From: Stenotrophomonas sp.
GTDB taxonomy: Bacteria > Pseudomonadota > Gammaproteobacteria > Xanthomonadales > Xanthomonadaceae
Assembly (NCBI GenBank): GCA_003484865.1
Contig: DMZT01000310.1
Span: 453-13,980 of the forward strand
Length of the DNA stretch: 13,528 nucleotides
Reading direction: 5' to 3'
Shown here: positions 7,083 to 13,528 of the stretch, one piece after another
Layout of the letters: each line of letters starts with the position of its first letter
Position numbering within the stretch: position 1 is the first letter of the stretch
Made by a program: the position numbers and the translations under genes
The notes under the pieces: model-generated
What the model was told of the DNA's origin: nothing
Seen by the model: the letters and a program-made list of their open reading frames with translations, nothing else
The model's database searches: none

Positions 7083-7835
7083 GTGGATTCGATCTACCTG
7101 ATGGTGGCGCTGGGCGCCATCGTGGCGGGCTTCGTGCAGGGGCTGTCGGGCTTCGCCTTCGGGCTGGTGGCCCTGTCCTTCTGGGCCTGGGTGCTGGATC
7201 CCAAGCTCGCGGCCACCCTCTCCGTGTTCGGCGCCCTGACCGGCCAACTGCTGGCGGCCTTCACCGTGCGCCGCGGCTTCAATCTGAAGACCCTGCTGCC
7301 CTTTGTTCTGGGTGGGCTGGCCGGCATTCCGCTGGGCGTCTACCTGCTGCCCATGCTCGACATGAACTGGCTCAAAGCGATCCTGGGCACTCTGCTGGTG
7401 CTGTGGTGCCCGGCCATGCTGCTGTCACGCCAGCTGCCACGGGTCACGGCAGGCGGGCGCGCGGCGGATGGCGTGGTGGGGTTTGCCGGCGGCATCATGG
7501 GCGGCTTGGGCGGCTTCACCGGCACCCTGCCGACGCTGTGGTGCACGCTGCGCGGTTACGAGCGTGACGTGCAGCGCTCCGTGGTCCAGAACTTCAACCT
7601 GTCCATGCTGCTGGTGACGATGGGCACCTATGTCGGCACCGGCATCGTCACCCGCGAGATGCTGCCGATGTTCGCCATCGTGGCACCCGCCATGTTGATC
7701 CCGACCCTGCTCGGCACCCGCCTCTACATCGGCATCAGCGACCTTCGGTTCCGGCAGATCGTGCTCAGTCTGCTCACCGTGTCGGGGATCGCGTTGCTCG
7801 CCTCGTCGTTGCCGGCGCTGCTGGGCGGGCGCTGA
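7083..7835 (+). CDS. TSUP-family membrane permease (TauE/SafE type)
   Basis: The 250-residue product is almost wholly hydrophobic, with about seven or eight spans. It shows the two-fold repeat of the TSUP (sulfite exporter TauE/SafE) family: a first copy with GFVQGLSGFAFGLVAL at about 16-31 and a second with GGIMGGLGGFTGTLPTLW at about 138-155. Members move sulfite, sulfoacetate or other small organic anions across the inner membrane; the substrate here cannot be read from sequence. The start is a GTG preceded by an excellent AAGGAGG that overlaps the aminopeptidase stop codon. Its last 62 bases are also the antisense of the end of the serine-hydrolase gene, an unusually large convergent overlap. 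Confidence 0.88.
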   Translation: MDSIYLMVALGAIVAGFVQGLSGFAFGLVALSFWAWVLDPKLAATLSVFGALTGQLLAAFTVRRGFNLKTLLPFVLGGLAGIPLGVYLLPMLDMNWLKAILGTLLVLWCPAMLLSRQLPRVTAGGRAADGVVGFAGGIMGGLGGFTGTLPTLWCTLRGYERDVQRSVVQNFNLSMLLVTMGTYVGTGIVTREMLPMFAIVAPAMLIPTLLGTRLYIGISDLRFRQIVLSLLTVSGIALLASSLPALLGGR

Positions 7836-9240
7836 GGCCGCGCTGCGACAACGGCAGACGGTTGCCGACGAAGTTGACCACGTTCTCCATCGCATCGGGA
7901 TCGACATTGCTCAGCCCGATCACCACGTAGCCGTGGCTCGGCAGCACGATGAGCGCGGCGTTCGCACCGGGCGCCCCACCCTCGTGGCCATACTGATGCT
8001 GCTCGCCCTCGCCGCTCACCATGAAGCCGTAGCCGTACCACCCCTTGGTGTTCTGCGGTGAGGTGGCCGCGTCCAATGCCGAGGCCGGGATCAGCCTGCC
8101 ACTGCGCAACGCCTCGGCGAACCGGAGCAGATCGTGGGCGGTGCTGTAACCGCCGCCCGCCGACGTACCGCGCAATGGCAGGGTCTTGGTCTCGCGCACC
8201 CACCGGCCGTCGCTCAGCGTGTAGGGCACCGCGCGGCCTGGCACCAAGGTCGCCTCGGGCGCCGATCCGGTGGCGGTCATGCCCGCCGGCCCGAAGATGT
8301 GCTGTTCGACGTAGGCGTCATACGACTGTCCCGATGCCTCCTCGATGATCGAGCCCAGCAGGATGTAGCCGTAGTTGGAATACTGGTCCTGGGTGCCCGG
8401 CTGGAACGCCGGTGCCGCAGCACCATAGACCTCCCAGTAGTCGGCCAACGTCTTGAGTGATGCTTTCCGGCGTTCGAACGCCTCGTCGAAGATCTCTCCC
8501 AGGCCACTGGTGTGGTTGAGCAGCTGCCGGATCGTGATGGATGTCGCGACCGCCTGATGGGGATAGTCCCTCAGGTGGCGGGCAATCGTATCGTCCAGTG
8601 TCAGCTTGCCAGCCTCGGCCAACTGCAGGATCGCCACCGCGGTGAACATCTTGTTCAACGAGGCGAGCCTGAATGTCGTGGAGCTATCGACCGGAATGCC
8701 CTGCTCCCGGTCGGCCCGCCCGCCCTGCCACGCCATCTGCACCTTGCCGTCCTGCGCCAGTAGAAAGGTGCCGGAGAGCTTGTCCTGTGCTGCCAGCGTG
8801 TCCAGACGGGCACGGCTCTGCGCGATGAGCGCGGGCATCTCAAGCCGCGCGGGTTTGAATGCGTCGGGTATCTCCACCCCTTCCAGCTGCAGCGTCTTCA
8901 GGTACGGCCGGTTCGCAGGATCGATGGCCACGGTGATCAGGATCCCGCGATCGCTTGAGGTGCCGCGCACGATCGCGGCGATCGTATCGGGCGTATCGAC
9001 GGTCCTGGTCAGTACGTCAAACGGGCCGAAGGTCTCGCGGATGTCCAGATACCGCTGCGCGGTGTGGTCGATCCCGTGGCTCGACAACACCGCCTGCAGC
9101 GCCTGGCTGTCACCGGCGTTGTAGGCCGCCAGCCAGCGGCGGAATATCTGCTCGGCCTGCGCAGGGTCGGTGGGCACCCTGGCCCAGGTCGAGGTACTGA
9201 AGAGAAGCAGCACCACCATGAGTGTTCTGATCAGCAACAT
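7774..9240 (-). CDS. Secreted beta-lactamase-fold serine hydrolase
   Basis: With the ATG at 9240 (AAGGAG six bases upstream) the protein has 488 residues and a signal peptide: LIRT, then a hydrophobic core MVVLLLFSTS and a cut near TWA-RV at about residue 20. The longer frame from 9306 would bury this signal and is rejected. Residues about 24-140 form an extra N-terminal region beginning RRWLAAYNAGD, reminiscent of NTF2-like domains. The class C beta-lactamase/penicillin-binding fold spans about 141-462, with S194-L-N-K197 as the SxxK nucleophile motif, Y287-S-N289 as YxN, and H419-E-G in place of KTG. This HxG form is common in esterases and D-aminopeptidases of the family, so true beta-lactamase activity is unlikely. 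It probably acts in the periplasm. The last 26 residues or so are an Arg/Ala/Thr-rich tail beyond the fold, encoded partly antisense to the permease gene, perhaps after loss of an earlier stop. Confidence 0.9.
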   Translation of the reverse strand: MLLIRTLMVVLLLFSTSTWARVPTDPAQAEQIFRRWLAAYNAGDSQALQAVLSSHGIDHTAQRYLDIRETFGPFDVLTRTVDTPDTIAAIVRGTSSDRGILITVAIDPANRPYLKTLQLEGVEIPDAFKPARLEMPALIAQSRARLDTLAAQDKLSGTFLLAQDGKVQMAWQGGRADREQGIPVDSSTTFRLASLNKMFTAVAILQLAEAGKLTLDDTIARHLRDYPHQAVATSITIRQLLNHTSGLGEIFDEAFERRKASLKTLADYWEVYGAAAPAFQPGTQDQYSNYGYILLGSIIEEASGQSYDAYVEQHIFGPAGMTATGSAPEATLVPGRAVPYTLSDGRWVRETKTLPLRGTSAGGGYSTAHDLLRFAEALRSGRLIPASALDAATSPQNTKGWYGYGFMVSGEGEQHQYGHEGGAPGANAALIVLPSHGYVVIGLSNVDPDAMENVVNFVGNRLPLSQRGLSARPAAPATTRRATRSPTR

Positions 9241-9302
9241 CCTGTGCTCCTTTCCGCTGGGCTGCCACCCGGCAGTCGGACGGATTATGCAGCGGCGCGG
9301 GA

Positions 9303-9437
9303 TCACTTGGATCGTGCCGCCTGCCTTTCAATCGTTTTTTGCATGCCCATCCAGCGGGCAGTCAATACTCCCAGCGTGACTGCGATGAGTGTCCAGCTGC
9401 TCAAGAAGATGGCAAGCCCTATCCAGATGCTGCTCAT
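9303..9437 (-). CDS. Small (44-residue) single-span membrane protein
   Basis: This short frame has ATG, 44 codons and TGA. The product reads MSSIWIGLAIFLSSWTLI, continues with a hydrophobic AVTLGVLTARW, and ends in a basic Lys/Arg/Gln tail. Residues about 4-27 form one clear transmembrane helix, and the positive tail should be cytoplasmic. GAGGA lies nine bases upstream of the ATG. The gene sits 62 bp upstream of the secreted serine hydrolase on the same strand, so the two may be co-transcribed. I do not recognise a family. The hydrophobic-then-basic pattern is unlike what the other frames encode here, which supports it being real, but a frame this short could still be chance. Confidence 0.55.
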   Translation of the reverse strand: MSSIWIGLAIFLSSWTLIAVTLGVLTARWMGMQKTIERQAARSK

Positions 9438-9710
9438 GATCCGATGTCCTCGTCGTAGAGCCGTTGATGCGATTTCGTGCGTGGTAGCCGGTCACTTCGC
9501 AGGCATTTACTTTATGCGGTGCGTTCGCCCTGCGACATCCAATTAGTTGCAAATATGGCGTGGCTGCCTGCCCTGATTGCGACGACAGCCGCCCCTATCG
9601 CGAGAGACGGGGGGCCAGCCGCGGTCTACGCTTGCCTCCCGTCCGCTCCCGTGATGCCCGTGCGGCTGATACCACACGCATCGGCACCCTCCCGTTCCCG
9701 ATCCCGGCCC
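9438..9710. other. Intergenic region upstream of the MFS exporter; no gene seen
   Basis: These 273 bases separate the small membrane peptide gene (minus) from the Fsr-type exporter (plus) and should contain divergent promoters. The part around 9495-9560 is visibly richer in A and T than its surroundings, as promoter DNA often is. I could not fix a convincing -35/-10 pair on either strand. The exporter frame is open back to 9477 but the extension is not exporter-like. Confidence 0.5.
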
Positions 9711-10934
9711 ATGACCCCTGAAACCGCTGCCCCGCCCGTCATCCCCACCGAACCGCTCACCCCCGCCCCCCACCAGGGCTTTGCAATCCGCATCGTCGGT
9801 GCCGCAGCGTTCGCGCACCTGCTCAACGACATGATCCAGGCGGTGCTGCCGGCGGTGTATCCGATGTTCAAGAGCGAGTTTTCGCTCACCTTCGGCCAGA
9901 TCGGCATCATCGGCCTGGTGTACCAGGTCACCGCCTCGCTGTTGCAGCCGTGGGTGGGCATGTACACCGACAAACGGCCGCTGCCGTATCTGCTGCCGTC
10001 GGGCATGATCGCCACCTTCGTCGGCATCGCCCTGATGGCGATGGCCACGAGTTACGAAATGCTGCTCATCGCCGCGGCCATCGTCGGGATCGGTTCGGCC
10101 ACCTTCCATCCGGAAGCCTCGCGCGTGGCGCGGATGGCCTCGGGCGGTCGCTTCGGTACCGCACAATCCACGTTCCAGGTCGGTGGCAATACCGGCTCGG
10201 CGATCGGGCCGCTGCTCGCCGCGGTCATCGTGATTCCGCATGGGCAGCGTGCCATCGCCTGGTTCATGCTGGCGGCCGCGTTGGCCATCACCGTGCTGTT
10301 CCGCCTCACCGGTTGGACCGTGCAGCATGGCCAGGCCAAGATGAAGAGCCTGGCCAAGAGCCATGGCGTCGGGCTGAGCCGTGGCAAGGTGATCCAGGCC
10401 ATCGCGGTGATCGCGGTGCTGATGTTCGCCAAGTTCGTGTATATCGCCTCGTTCACCAATTACTTCACCTTCTACCTGATCGAGCGCTTCGGCCTGAGCG
10501 TGCAGCAGAGCCAGATGTACCTCTTCATCTTCCTGGCCTCGGTCGCGCTGGGCACCTTCATCGGTGGCCCGGTCGGGGACCGGATCGGTCGCAAGGCGGT
10601 GATCTGGATTTCCTTCCTGGGCGTGGCGCCGTTCGCGCTCGCCCTGCCCTACGCCAACCTGATGGGCACGGCGGTGCTGGCGGTGGTGATCGGACTGGTG
10701 ATGTCCTCGGCGTTCGCTGCGCTGGTGGTGTATGCGCAGGAGGCCGTGCCGGGCCGCGTGGGCATGGTGTCGGGCCTGATGTTCGGCCTGATGTTCGGCA
10801 TCGGCGGTATCGGTGCGGCCGGGCTGGGCAACCTGGCCGACGTGCATGGCATCGTATGGGTCTACCACTTCACCTCGTACCTGCCGCTGCTCGGGCTGGC
10901 GACGGCGTTCCTGCCGAAGACGACGATGCACTGA
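9711..10934 (+). CDS. fsr: MFS efflux transporter, fosmidomycin resistance (Fsr) type
   Basis: The 407-residue length almost equals E. coli Fsr (406). Twelve hydrophobic spans run from about residue 24 to the end. Family hallmarks are HLLNDMIQAVLPAVYPMF at 36-53, GIGSATFHPEASRVA at 126-140, FQVGGNTGSAIGP at 155-167, and MFS motif-A-like loops GMYTDKR (83-89) and GGPVGDRIGRK (285-295). Fsr proteins export fosmidomycin and some other compounds from the cytoplasm across the inner membrane. The substrate range here is inferred. The frame is open upstream to 9477, but the extra residues are Pro/Arg-rich, and the family start corresponds to the ATG at 9711; an ATG at 9654 is possible. No clear Shine-Dalgarno sequence precedes 9711. 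A cupin-AraC regulator lies tail-to-tail downstream and may control this gene. Confidence 0.9.
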   Translation: MTPETAAPPVIPTEPLTPAPHQGFAIRIVGAAAFAHLLNDMIQAVLPAVYPMFKSEFSLTFGQIGIIGLVYQVTASLLQPWVGMYTDKRPLPYLLPSGMIATFVGIALMAMATSYEMLLIAAAIVGIGSATFHPEASRVARMASGGRFGTAQSTFQVGGNTGSAIGPLLAAVIVIPHGQRAIAWFMLAAALAITVLFRLTGWTVQHGQAKMKSLAKSHGVGLSRGKVIQAIAVIAVLMFAKFVYIASFTNYFTFYLIERFGLSVQQSQMYLFIFLASVALGTFIGGPVGDRIGRKAVIWISFLGVAPFALALPYANLMGTAVLAVVIGLVMSSAFAALVVYAQEAVPGRVGMVSGLMFGLMFGIGGIGAAGLGNLADVHGIVWVYHFTSYLPLLGLATAFLPKTTMH

Positions 10935-10950
10935 GGCGTTTGCCTCAGTG
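10929..10950. terminator. Shared hairpin between convergent exporter and AraC regulator genes
   Basis: CACTGAGGC (10929-10937) and GCCTCAGTG (10942-10950) are perfect 9-bp arms around a GTTT loop. The hairpin contains the exporter TGA (10932-10934) and the regulator stop (10945-10947 on the minus strand), so it serves the 3' end of both transcripts. There is no T-run after the stem in either direction, so it is not a textbook intrinsic terminator. It may act as a 3'-end stabiliser or as a hairpin boundary combined with another termination mechanism. Confidence 0.6.
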
Positions 10951-11742
10951 GAAGAACTGGCTCGGCAACTGGCCGAAGCGCTTCTTGAACATCGCGGTGA
11001 AGGCGCTCGGACTGGCATAGCCCAGCGCGAGCGCCACGTCGATCACCTTTTCGCCGTGCGCCAACTGTTCCAATGCACGCAGCAGGCGCGCCTGTTGCCG
11101 CCATTGCCCGAAGGTCATGCCCAGCTCGCGTGCGCACAGCCGCTGGATGGTCTTGACATCCACGCCGAGGCGGCCGGCCCAGTCCTGCAGGGTGGACGGA
11201 TCGTCCGGCGTGGATTCCAGCTGCCGCCCAATCGCCTGCAGGCGTGGATCGGCAGGCTGCGGCAGGTGCAACGGCAGTACCGGCAGCATCTGCAGCTCAT
11301 CCAGGATCAACTGCATCAGCCGCCCGTCGCGCGACTGCGCGCGGTATGGCGTCGGTACGTCCATCGCTGCGTGGATCAAGGCGGCCAGCAGTGGTGTCAC
11401 CGAGACCGTCGATGCGCTGGCCGGCGGCTGGGCGATCGCCTCCGGCAGGATGTACAGGCTGCGCATGCCGACCGCGCCGATGCAGCTGACCTTGTGGCCC
11501 GTACCGGCCGGGATCCAGATCGCGCGCGTGCTCGGGACGACCCAGCGCCCTGTCCCGGCCTGGACCACCAGCACGCCGGTTTCGGCATACACCAGCTGAT
11601 GACGGTCCGGATGGTGATGCAGCGCGATGATCGTGCCGGCGCGATATTCGCGCGCCCGGCAGAATACGGGCGTCTCCGGGCCGGCCGGCAGTCGCTTGCC
11701 CTCGCCGACGCCCGGGGCGATGTCCCTTTTCCGATATGGCAT
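10945..11742 (-). CDS. AraC-family regulator with N-terminal cupin (NimR-like)
   Basis: From the ATG at 11742 (GAGGG seven bases upstream) the protein has 265 residues. The frame stays open to 11895, but that extension overlaps the exonuclease gene and lacks a ribosome site. Residues about 25-105 form a cupin effector domain with HHHPDRHQLVYA at 42-53, WVVPSTRAIWIPAGTGHKV at 67-85. The C-terminal DNA-binding domain (about 165-265) has two helix-turn-helix units: LQDWAGRLGVDVKTIQRL at 185-202 and VIDVALALGYASPSAFTAMF at 233-252, then the usual FGQLPSQF ending. E. coli NimR, which has this layout, represses a neighbouring MFS exporter gene. By analogy this protein may control the convergent Fsr-type exporter, although target and effector are unproven. 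It could be transcribed with exonuclease III, which lies 74 bp upstream on the same strand. Confidence 0.9.
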   Translation of the reverse strand: MPYRKRDIAPGVGEGKRLPAGPETPVFCRAREYRAGTIIALHHHPDRHQLVYAETGVLVVQAGTGRWVVPSTRAIWIPAGTGHKVSCIGAVGMRSLYILPEAIAQPPASASTVSVTPLLAALIHAAMDVPTPYRAQSRDGRLMQLILDELQMLPVLPLHLPQPADPRLQAIGRQLESTPDDPSTLQDWAGRLGVDVKTIQRLCARELGMTFGQWRQQARLLRALEQLAHGEKVIDVALALGYASPSAFTAMFKKRFGQLPSQFFH

Positions 11743-11816
11743 GGCAATACCCTCGCAAACAACCTGCCGGGGGACTCTAGCGCGTCCGGCGTGTTTTCGA
11801 TATCGGGCGGGCGCGG

Positions 11817-12623
11817 TTATCGGGGCTTGGAAGGCGCCACCACCTCGATCCACGTGGGCGCGTGGTCGCTGGGCTTCTCCAATGCGCGCACCCACCTGTC
11901 CACGCCGGCATCTTTCAGGCCGGGAGCAAGGACCGGATTGAGCAGCAGATGGTCGATCCTCAATCCACGGTCACGGGCGAAGTGCTCACGGAAGTAGTCC
12001 CAGAAAGTGAAGATCTGTGCGTCGCCGTGCACCGCACGCAGGCTGTCGGTCCAGCCTTGGGCGAGCAGTGCCTGGTAGGCCTCGCGCACCTCCGGCTGCA
12101 GCAGCGCGTCCTTCCGCCAGGACTTGGGCTCGTAGATGTCCGCATCGGTCGGGACGACGTTGAAATCGCCGATCAGTGCGACGGGATGCGGCAGCGCGAC
12201 CAGGCTCTTGGCGTGTTTTTGCAGGCGCTGCATCCAGGTCAGCTTGTAATCGAACTTCGGGCCGGGCTGCGGATTCCCATTGGGCAGGTACAGCCCGCCC
12301 ACGATCACCCCGTGCGCGGCCGCCTCCAGATAACGGCTCTGGTCATCGTTCGGGTCGCCGGGCAAGCCGCGCCGGCTCTCGATCGGGTCCTGGCCGCGCG
12401 CCAGCAGCGCGACGCCATTCCATGAGCGCTGGCCGTGCCAGATGCAGCCGTATCCCGCCTCGCGGATCGCTGTCTCCGGGAAGGCCTCTTGGGTCGCCTT
12501 GAGTTCCTGCAGTGCCACGATGTCCGGTTGTTCGCGCGCCAGCCACGCGAGCAGATGCGGCAGCCGGGTCAGCACGCCGTTGACGTTGAAGGTTGCGATT
12601 TTCAGGCGATTTCTGGCAGGCAT
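11817..12623 (-). CDS. xthA: Exodeoxyribonuclease III (AP endonuclease, Mg2+-dependent)
   Basis: This 268-residue enzyme of the EEP nuclease superfamily cleaves DNA 5' to abasic sites and removes 3' blocking groups and 3' nucleotides in base excision repair. All catalytic motifs are visible: N13 (FNVNG), E40 (LQELK), Y112 (LYLPNGNP), D153 and N155 (GDFNV), W208 (FTFWDY), D224 (RIDHLLL) and D253-H254 (SDHAP). They correspond to E. coli ExoIII N7, E34, Y109, D151, N153, W212, D229, D258 and H259. The length matches E. coli XthA. The ATG at 12623 places the first beta strand (LKIATFNVNG) correctly, but the ribosome site is weak. It diverges from a DNA glycosylase gene whose product creates the abasic sites this enzyme cuts. 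Confidence 0.95.
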   Translation of the reverse strand: MPARNRLKIATFNVNGVLTRLPHLLAWLAREQPDIVALQELKATQEAFPETAIREAGYGCIWHGQRSWNGVALLARGQDPIESRRGLPGDPNDDQSRYLEAAAHGVIVGGLYLPNGNPQPGPKFDYKLTWMQRLQKHAKSLVALPHPVALIGDFNVVPTDADIYEPKSWRKDALLQPEVREAYQALLAQGWTDSLRAVHGDAQIFTFWDYFREHFARDRGLRIDHLLLNPVLAPGLKDAGVDRWVRALEKPSDHAPTWIEVVAPSKPR

Positions 12624-12802
12624 GGTGCGTGCTGCATGGCGGCGGAGACAGGCCTCGAGGATTGCCCTGCGTCAATCAATCTGCCGCGAATGCCGGGCGA
12701 GCGTGGCGTGACGATGGCGGCGTTGATCGTGCATTGACCCTGGTCGCGTCACAGTAGGCGCTCGTTTCGGACTGGCAAAGGGTATCCATTGCGTGGAGGG
12801 TC
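12624..12802. promoter_or_regulatory. Divergent intergenic region between exonuclease III and DNA glycosylase
   Basis: These 179 bases contain no supported gene and must hold promoters for both divergent repair genes. I did not find a convincing -35/-10 pair or a strong operator-like palindrome. GTGACG at 12708 and CGTCAC at 12747 are complementary but 33 bases apart, which is weak. Confidence 0.45.
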
Positions 12803-13423
12803 ATGAAAACGTGGACGGTTCTGCCGCGGCGTTTTTACCAGCGCCACCCGACCGAGGTGGCGCCCGAGCTGCTGAACAAGCTGCTGGTGCGCGATGACGG
12901 TCGCGCTGGGCGCATCGTGGAGGTGGAAGCATACGCAGGTGACCAGGACCCGGCGGCGCATTCGTATCGCGGCATGACCGCGCGCACCGCCACGATGTTC
13001 GGGGAAGCCGGTCATCTCTACGTGTATTTCAGCTACGGCATGCACTGGGGCTCGAACGCGGTGTGCGGCGAGATCGGTCAAGGCTGGGGCGTGCTGCTGC
13101 GGGCGTTGGAGCCGGTGGCGGGACTGACGTTGATCCAGGAAGCGCGGCCGGCGATCAAGCGCGCGCGCGACTTGGCCAGTGGCCCGGGCCGCTTGTCGCA
13201 GGCGATGGGCATCACCAAGGCCTTGGACGGCGCGGATCTGGTGCGCAATGACCGCGGCATCCGCATCGTGTCCGATGGGATGGCGCCACCGCAGGACCCG
13301 GTGGTCGGGCCCCGGATCGGCATCAGCAAGGCAATCGAATTTCCGTGGCGGTGGCACGTGCCGGCGCATGGGCATGTGTCGGGACGCACGGCGGCTAAGA
13401 AGATGGGCGGGACAACACCGTGA
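12803..13423 (+). CDS. 3-methyladenine DNA glycosylase, AAG/MPG family
   Basis: This 206-residue monofunctional glycosylase excises alkylated purines such as 3-methyladenine and hypoxanthine, leaving abasic sites. The active-site block RIVEVEAYAGDQDPAAHS at 37-54 matches human AAG, giving catalytic E42 (human E125), the intercalating tyrosine Y44 (Y127) and H53 (H136). LYVYFSYGMHW at 72-82 and R100 in LLRALEP (R182) complete the pocket. The length is typical of bacterial members. The ATG has GGAGGG three bases upstream. The gene diverges from exonuclease III, the next enzyme of the pathway. Its stop codon overlaps the GTG start of the next gene. It is not related to the HhH-type Tag or AlkA enzymes. 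Confidence 0.95.
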   Translation: MKTWTVLPRRFYQRHPTEVAPELLNKLLVRDDGRAGRIVEVEAYAGDQDPAAHSYRGMTARTATMFGEAGHLYVYFSYGMHWGSNAVCGEIGQGWGVLLRALEPVAGLTLIQEARPAIKRARDLASGPGRLSQAMGITKALDGADLVRNDRGIRIVSDGMAPPQDPVVGPRIGISKAIEFPWRWHVPAHGHVSGRTAAKKMGGTTP

Positions 13424-13528
13424 GCTTTTCGCCGCCCGCCCCCTCCCCGGCCCGACGCGTACGACGCTGGCTGGTGCGGCTGTTCATCCTTGTCGTCTGC
13501 ATCGTAGTGGCAGGGGTGGTGTGGAACA
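13420..13528 (+). CDS. N-terminal fragment of a membrane-anchored or exported protein, cut by window end
   Basis: Thirty-six codons are visible from a GTG whose TGA overlap with the glycosylase stop (GTGA at 13420-13423) indicates coupling. The fragment starts SFSPPAPSPARRVRRWL, a Pro-rich then Arg-rich leader. A hydrophobic stretch FILVVCIVVAGVVW follows at about 22-35. This looks like a signal anchor or uncleaved N-terminal membrane span with a cytoplasmic basic leader. The family cannot be told from this length. An in-frame GTG further along is possible, but the overlap favours this start. Confidence 0.6.
   Translation, partial: MSFSPPAPSPARRVRRWLVRLFILVVCIVVAGVVWN

Noticed and set aside
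9455..9463. GTAGAGCCG, resembling the head of Stenotrophomonas GTAG-type REP elements
   Set aside because: No complementary arm follows, so no REP stem-loop forms, and no second copy was seen in the window.
9477..9710. N-terminal extension of the MFS exporter from a GTG at 9477
   Set aside because: The extension has no membrane span or family similarity, and the product from 9711 has the standard Fsr length.
9543..11018. A long minus-strand frame opposite the MFS exporter
   Set aside because: His/Arg/Gln-rich low-complexity translation with no domain, lying over a well-supported transporter gene; a GC-composition artefact.
11743..11895. N-terminal extension of the AraC-type regulator
   Set aside because: It would overlap exonuclease III and lacks a ribosome site, while the ATG at 11742 has a good GAGGG and gives the normal family length.
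12708..12752. GTGACG and CGTCAC as a possible operator between the repair genes
   Set aside because: Arms are only 6 bp and 33 bases apart, well within chance for this composition.
1..13528. Defence island, prophage, transposon or CRISPR content
   Set aside because: No repeat-spacer array, transposase, integrase, phage gene, toxin-antitoxin pair or tRNA-linked attachment site was recognised; the genes look like stable chromosomal ones.

Overview
The window is a gene-dense, GC-rich chromosomal segment. Gene content suggests a gammaproteobacterium of the Xanthomonadaceae (Stenotrophomonas/Pseudoxanthomonas/Luteimonas type). This is inferred from protein flavour and gene mix; no rRNA or other taxonomic marker is present. 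I see no tRNA, rRNA, CRISPR array, insertion sequence, integrase or phage gene, and base composition looks even throughout.

Layout. (1) 14-1801 (+) encodes a GAF / degenerate GGDEF / intact EAL protein, a probable c-di-GMP phosphodiesterase. It runs tail-to-tail into a two-gene minus-strand unit at 1791-3037: an ECF sigma factor (RpoE/ECF11 type) followed, with a GTGA stop/start overlap, by its ChrR-type zinc-cupin anti-sigma factor. (2) Diverging from the sigma gene is a three-gene plus-strand operon (3286-6056): an SPFH-SHOCT protein, a double-zinc-ribbon membrane protein and a small single-span membrane protein. It resembles the Bacillus subtilis YdjI/YdjG pair and is the most likely under-described system here. 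(3) 6126-7835 (+) holds a prolyl aminopeptidase and a TSUP-family permease. The permease gene overlaps, antisense by 62 bp, the end of a secreted beta-lactamase-fold serine hydrolase (7774-9240, -). Upstream of the hydrolase is an unlisted 44-codon membrane peptide gene (9303-9437, -). (4) 9711-10934 (+) is a fosmidomycin-resistance (Fsr) type MFS exporter, convergent with a cupin-AraC regulator (10945-11742, -). A 9-bp-stem hairpin that contains both stop codons separates them. (5) Exonuclease III (11817-12623, -) diverges from an AAG/MPG-type 3-methyladenine DNA glycosylase (12803-13423, +), which are two sequential enzymes of base excision repair. The glycosylase stop overlaps the start of a membrane-anchored protein cut by the window edge.

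Taken together, much of the window concerns stress handling: singlet-oxygen-type sigma control, a probable envelope-stress membrane scaffold, drug efflux with a candidate regulator, and DNA alkylation/abasic-site repair. No link between these modules is proven by the sequence. Functions rest on motif reading and family knowledge; no database search was possible.
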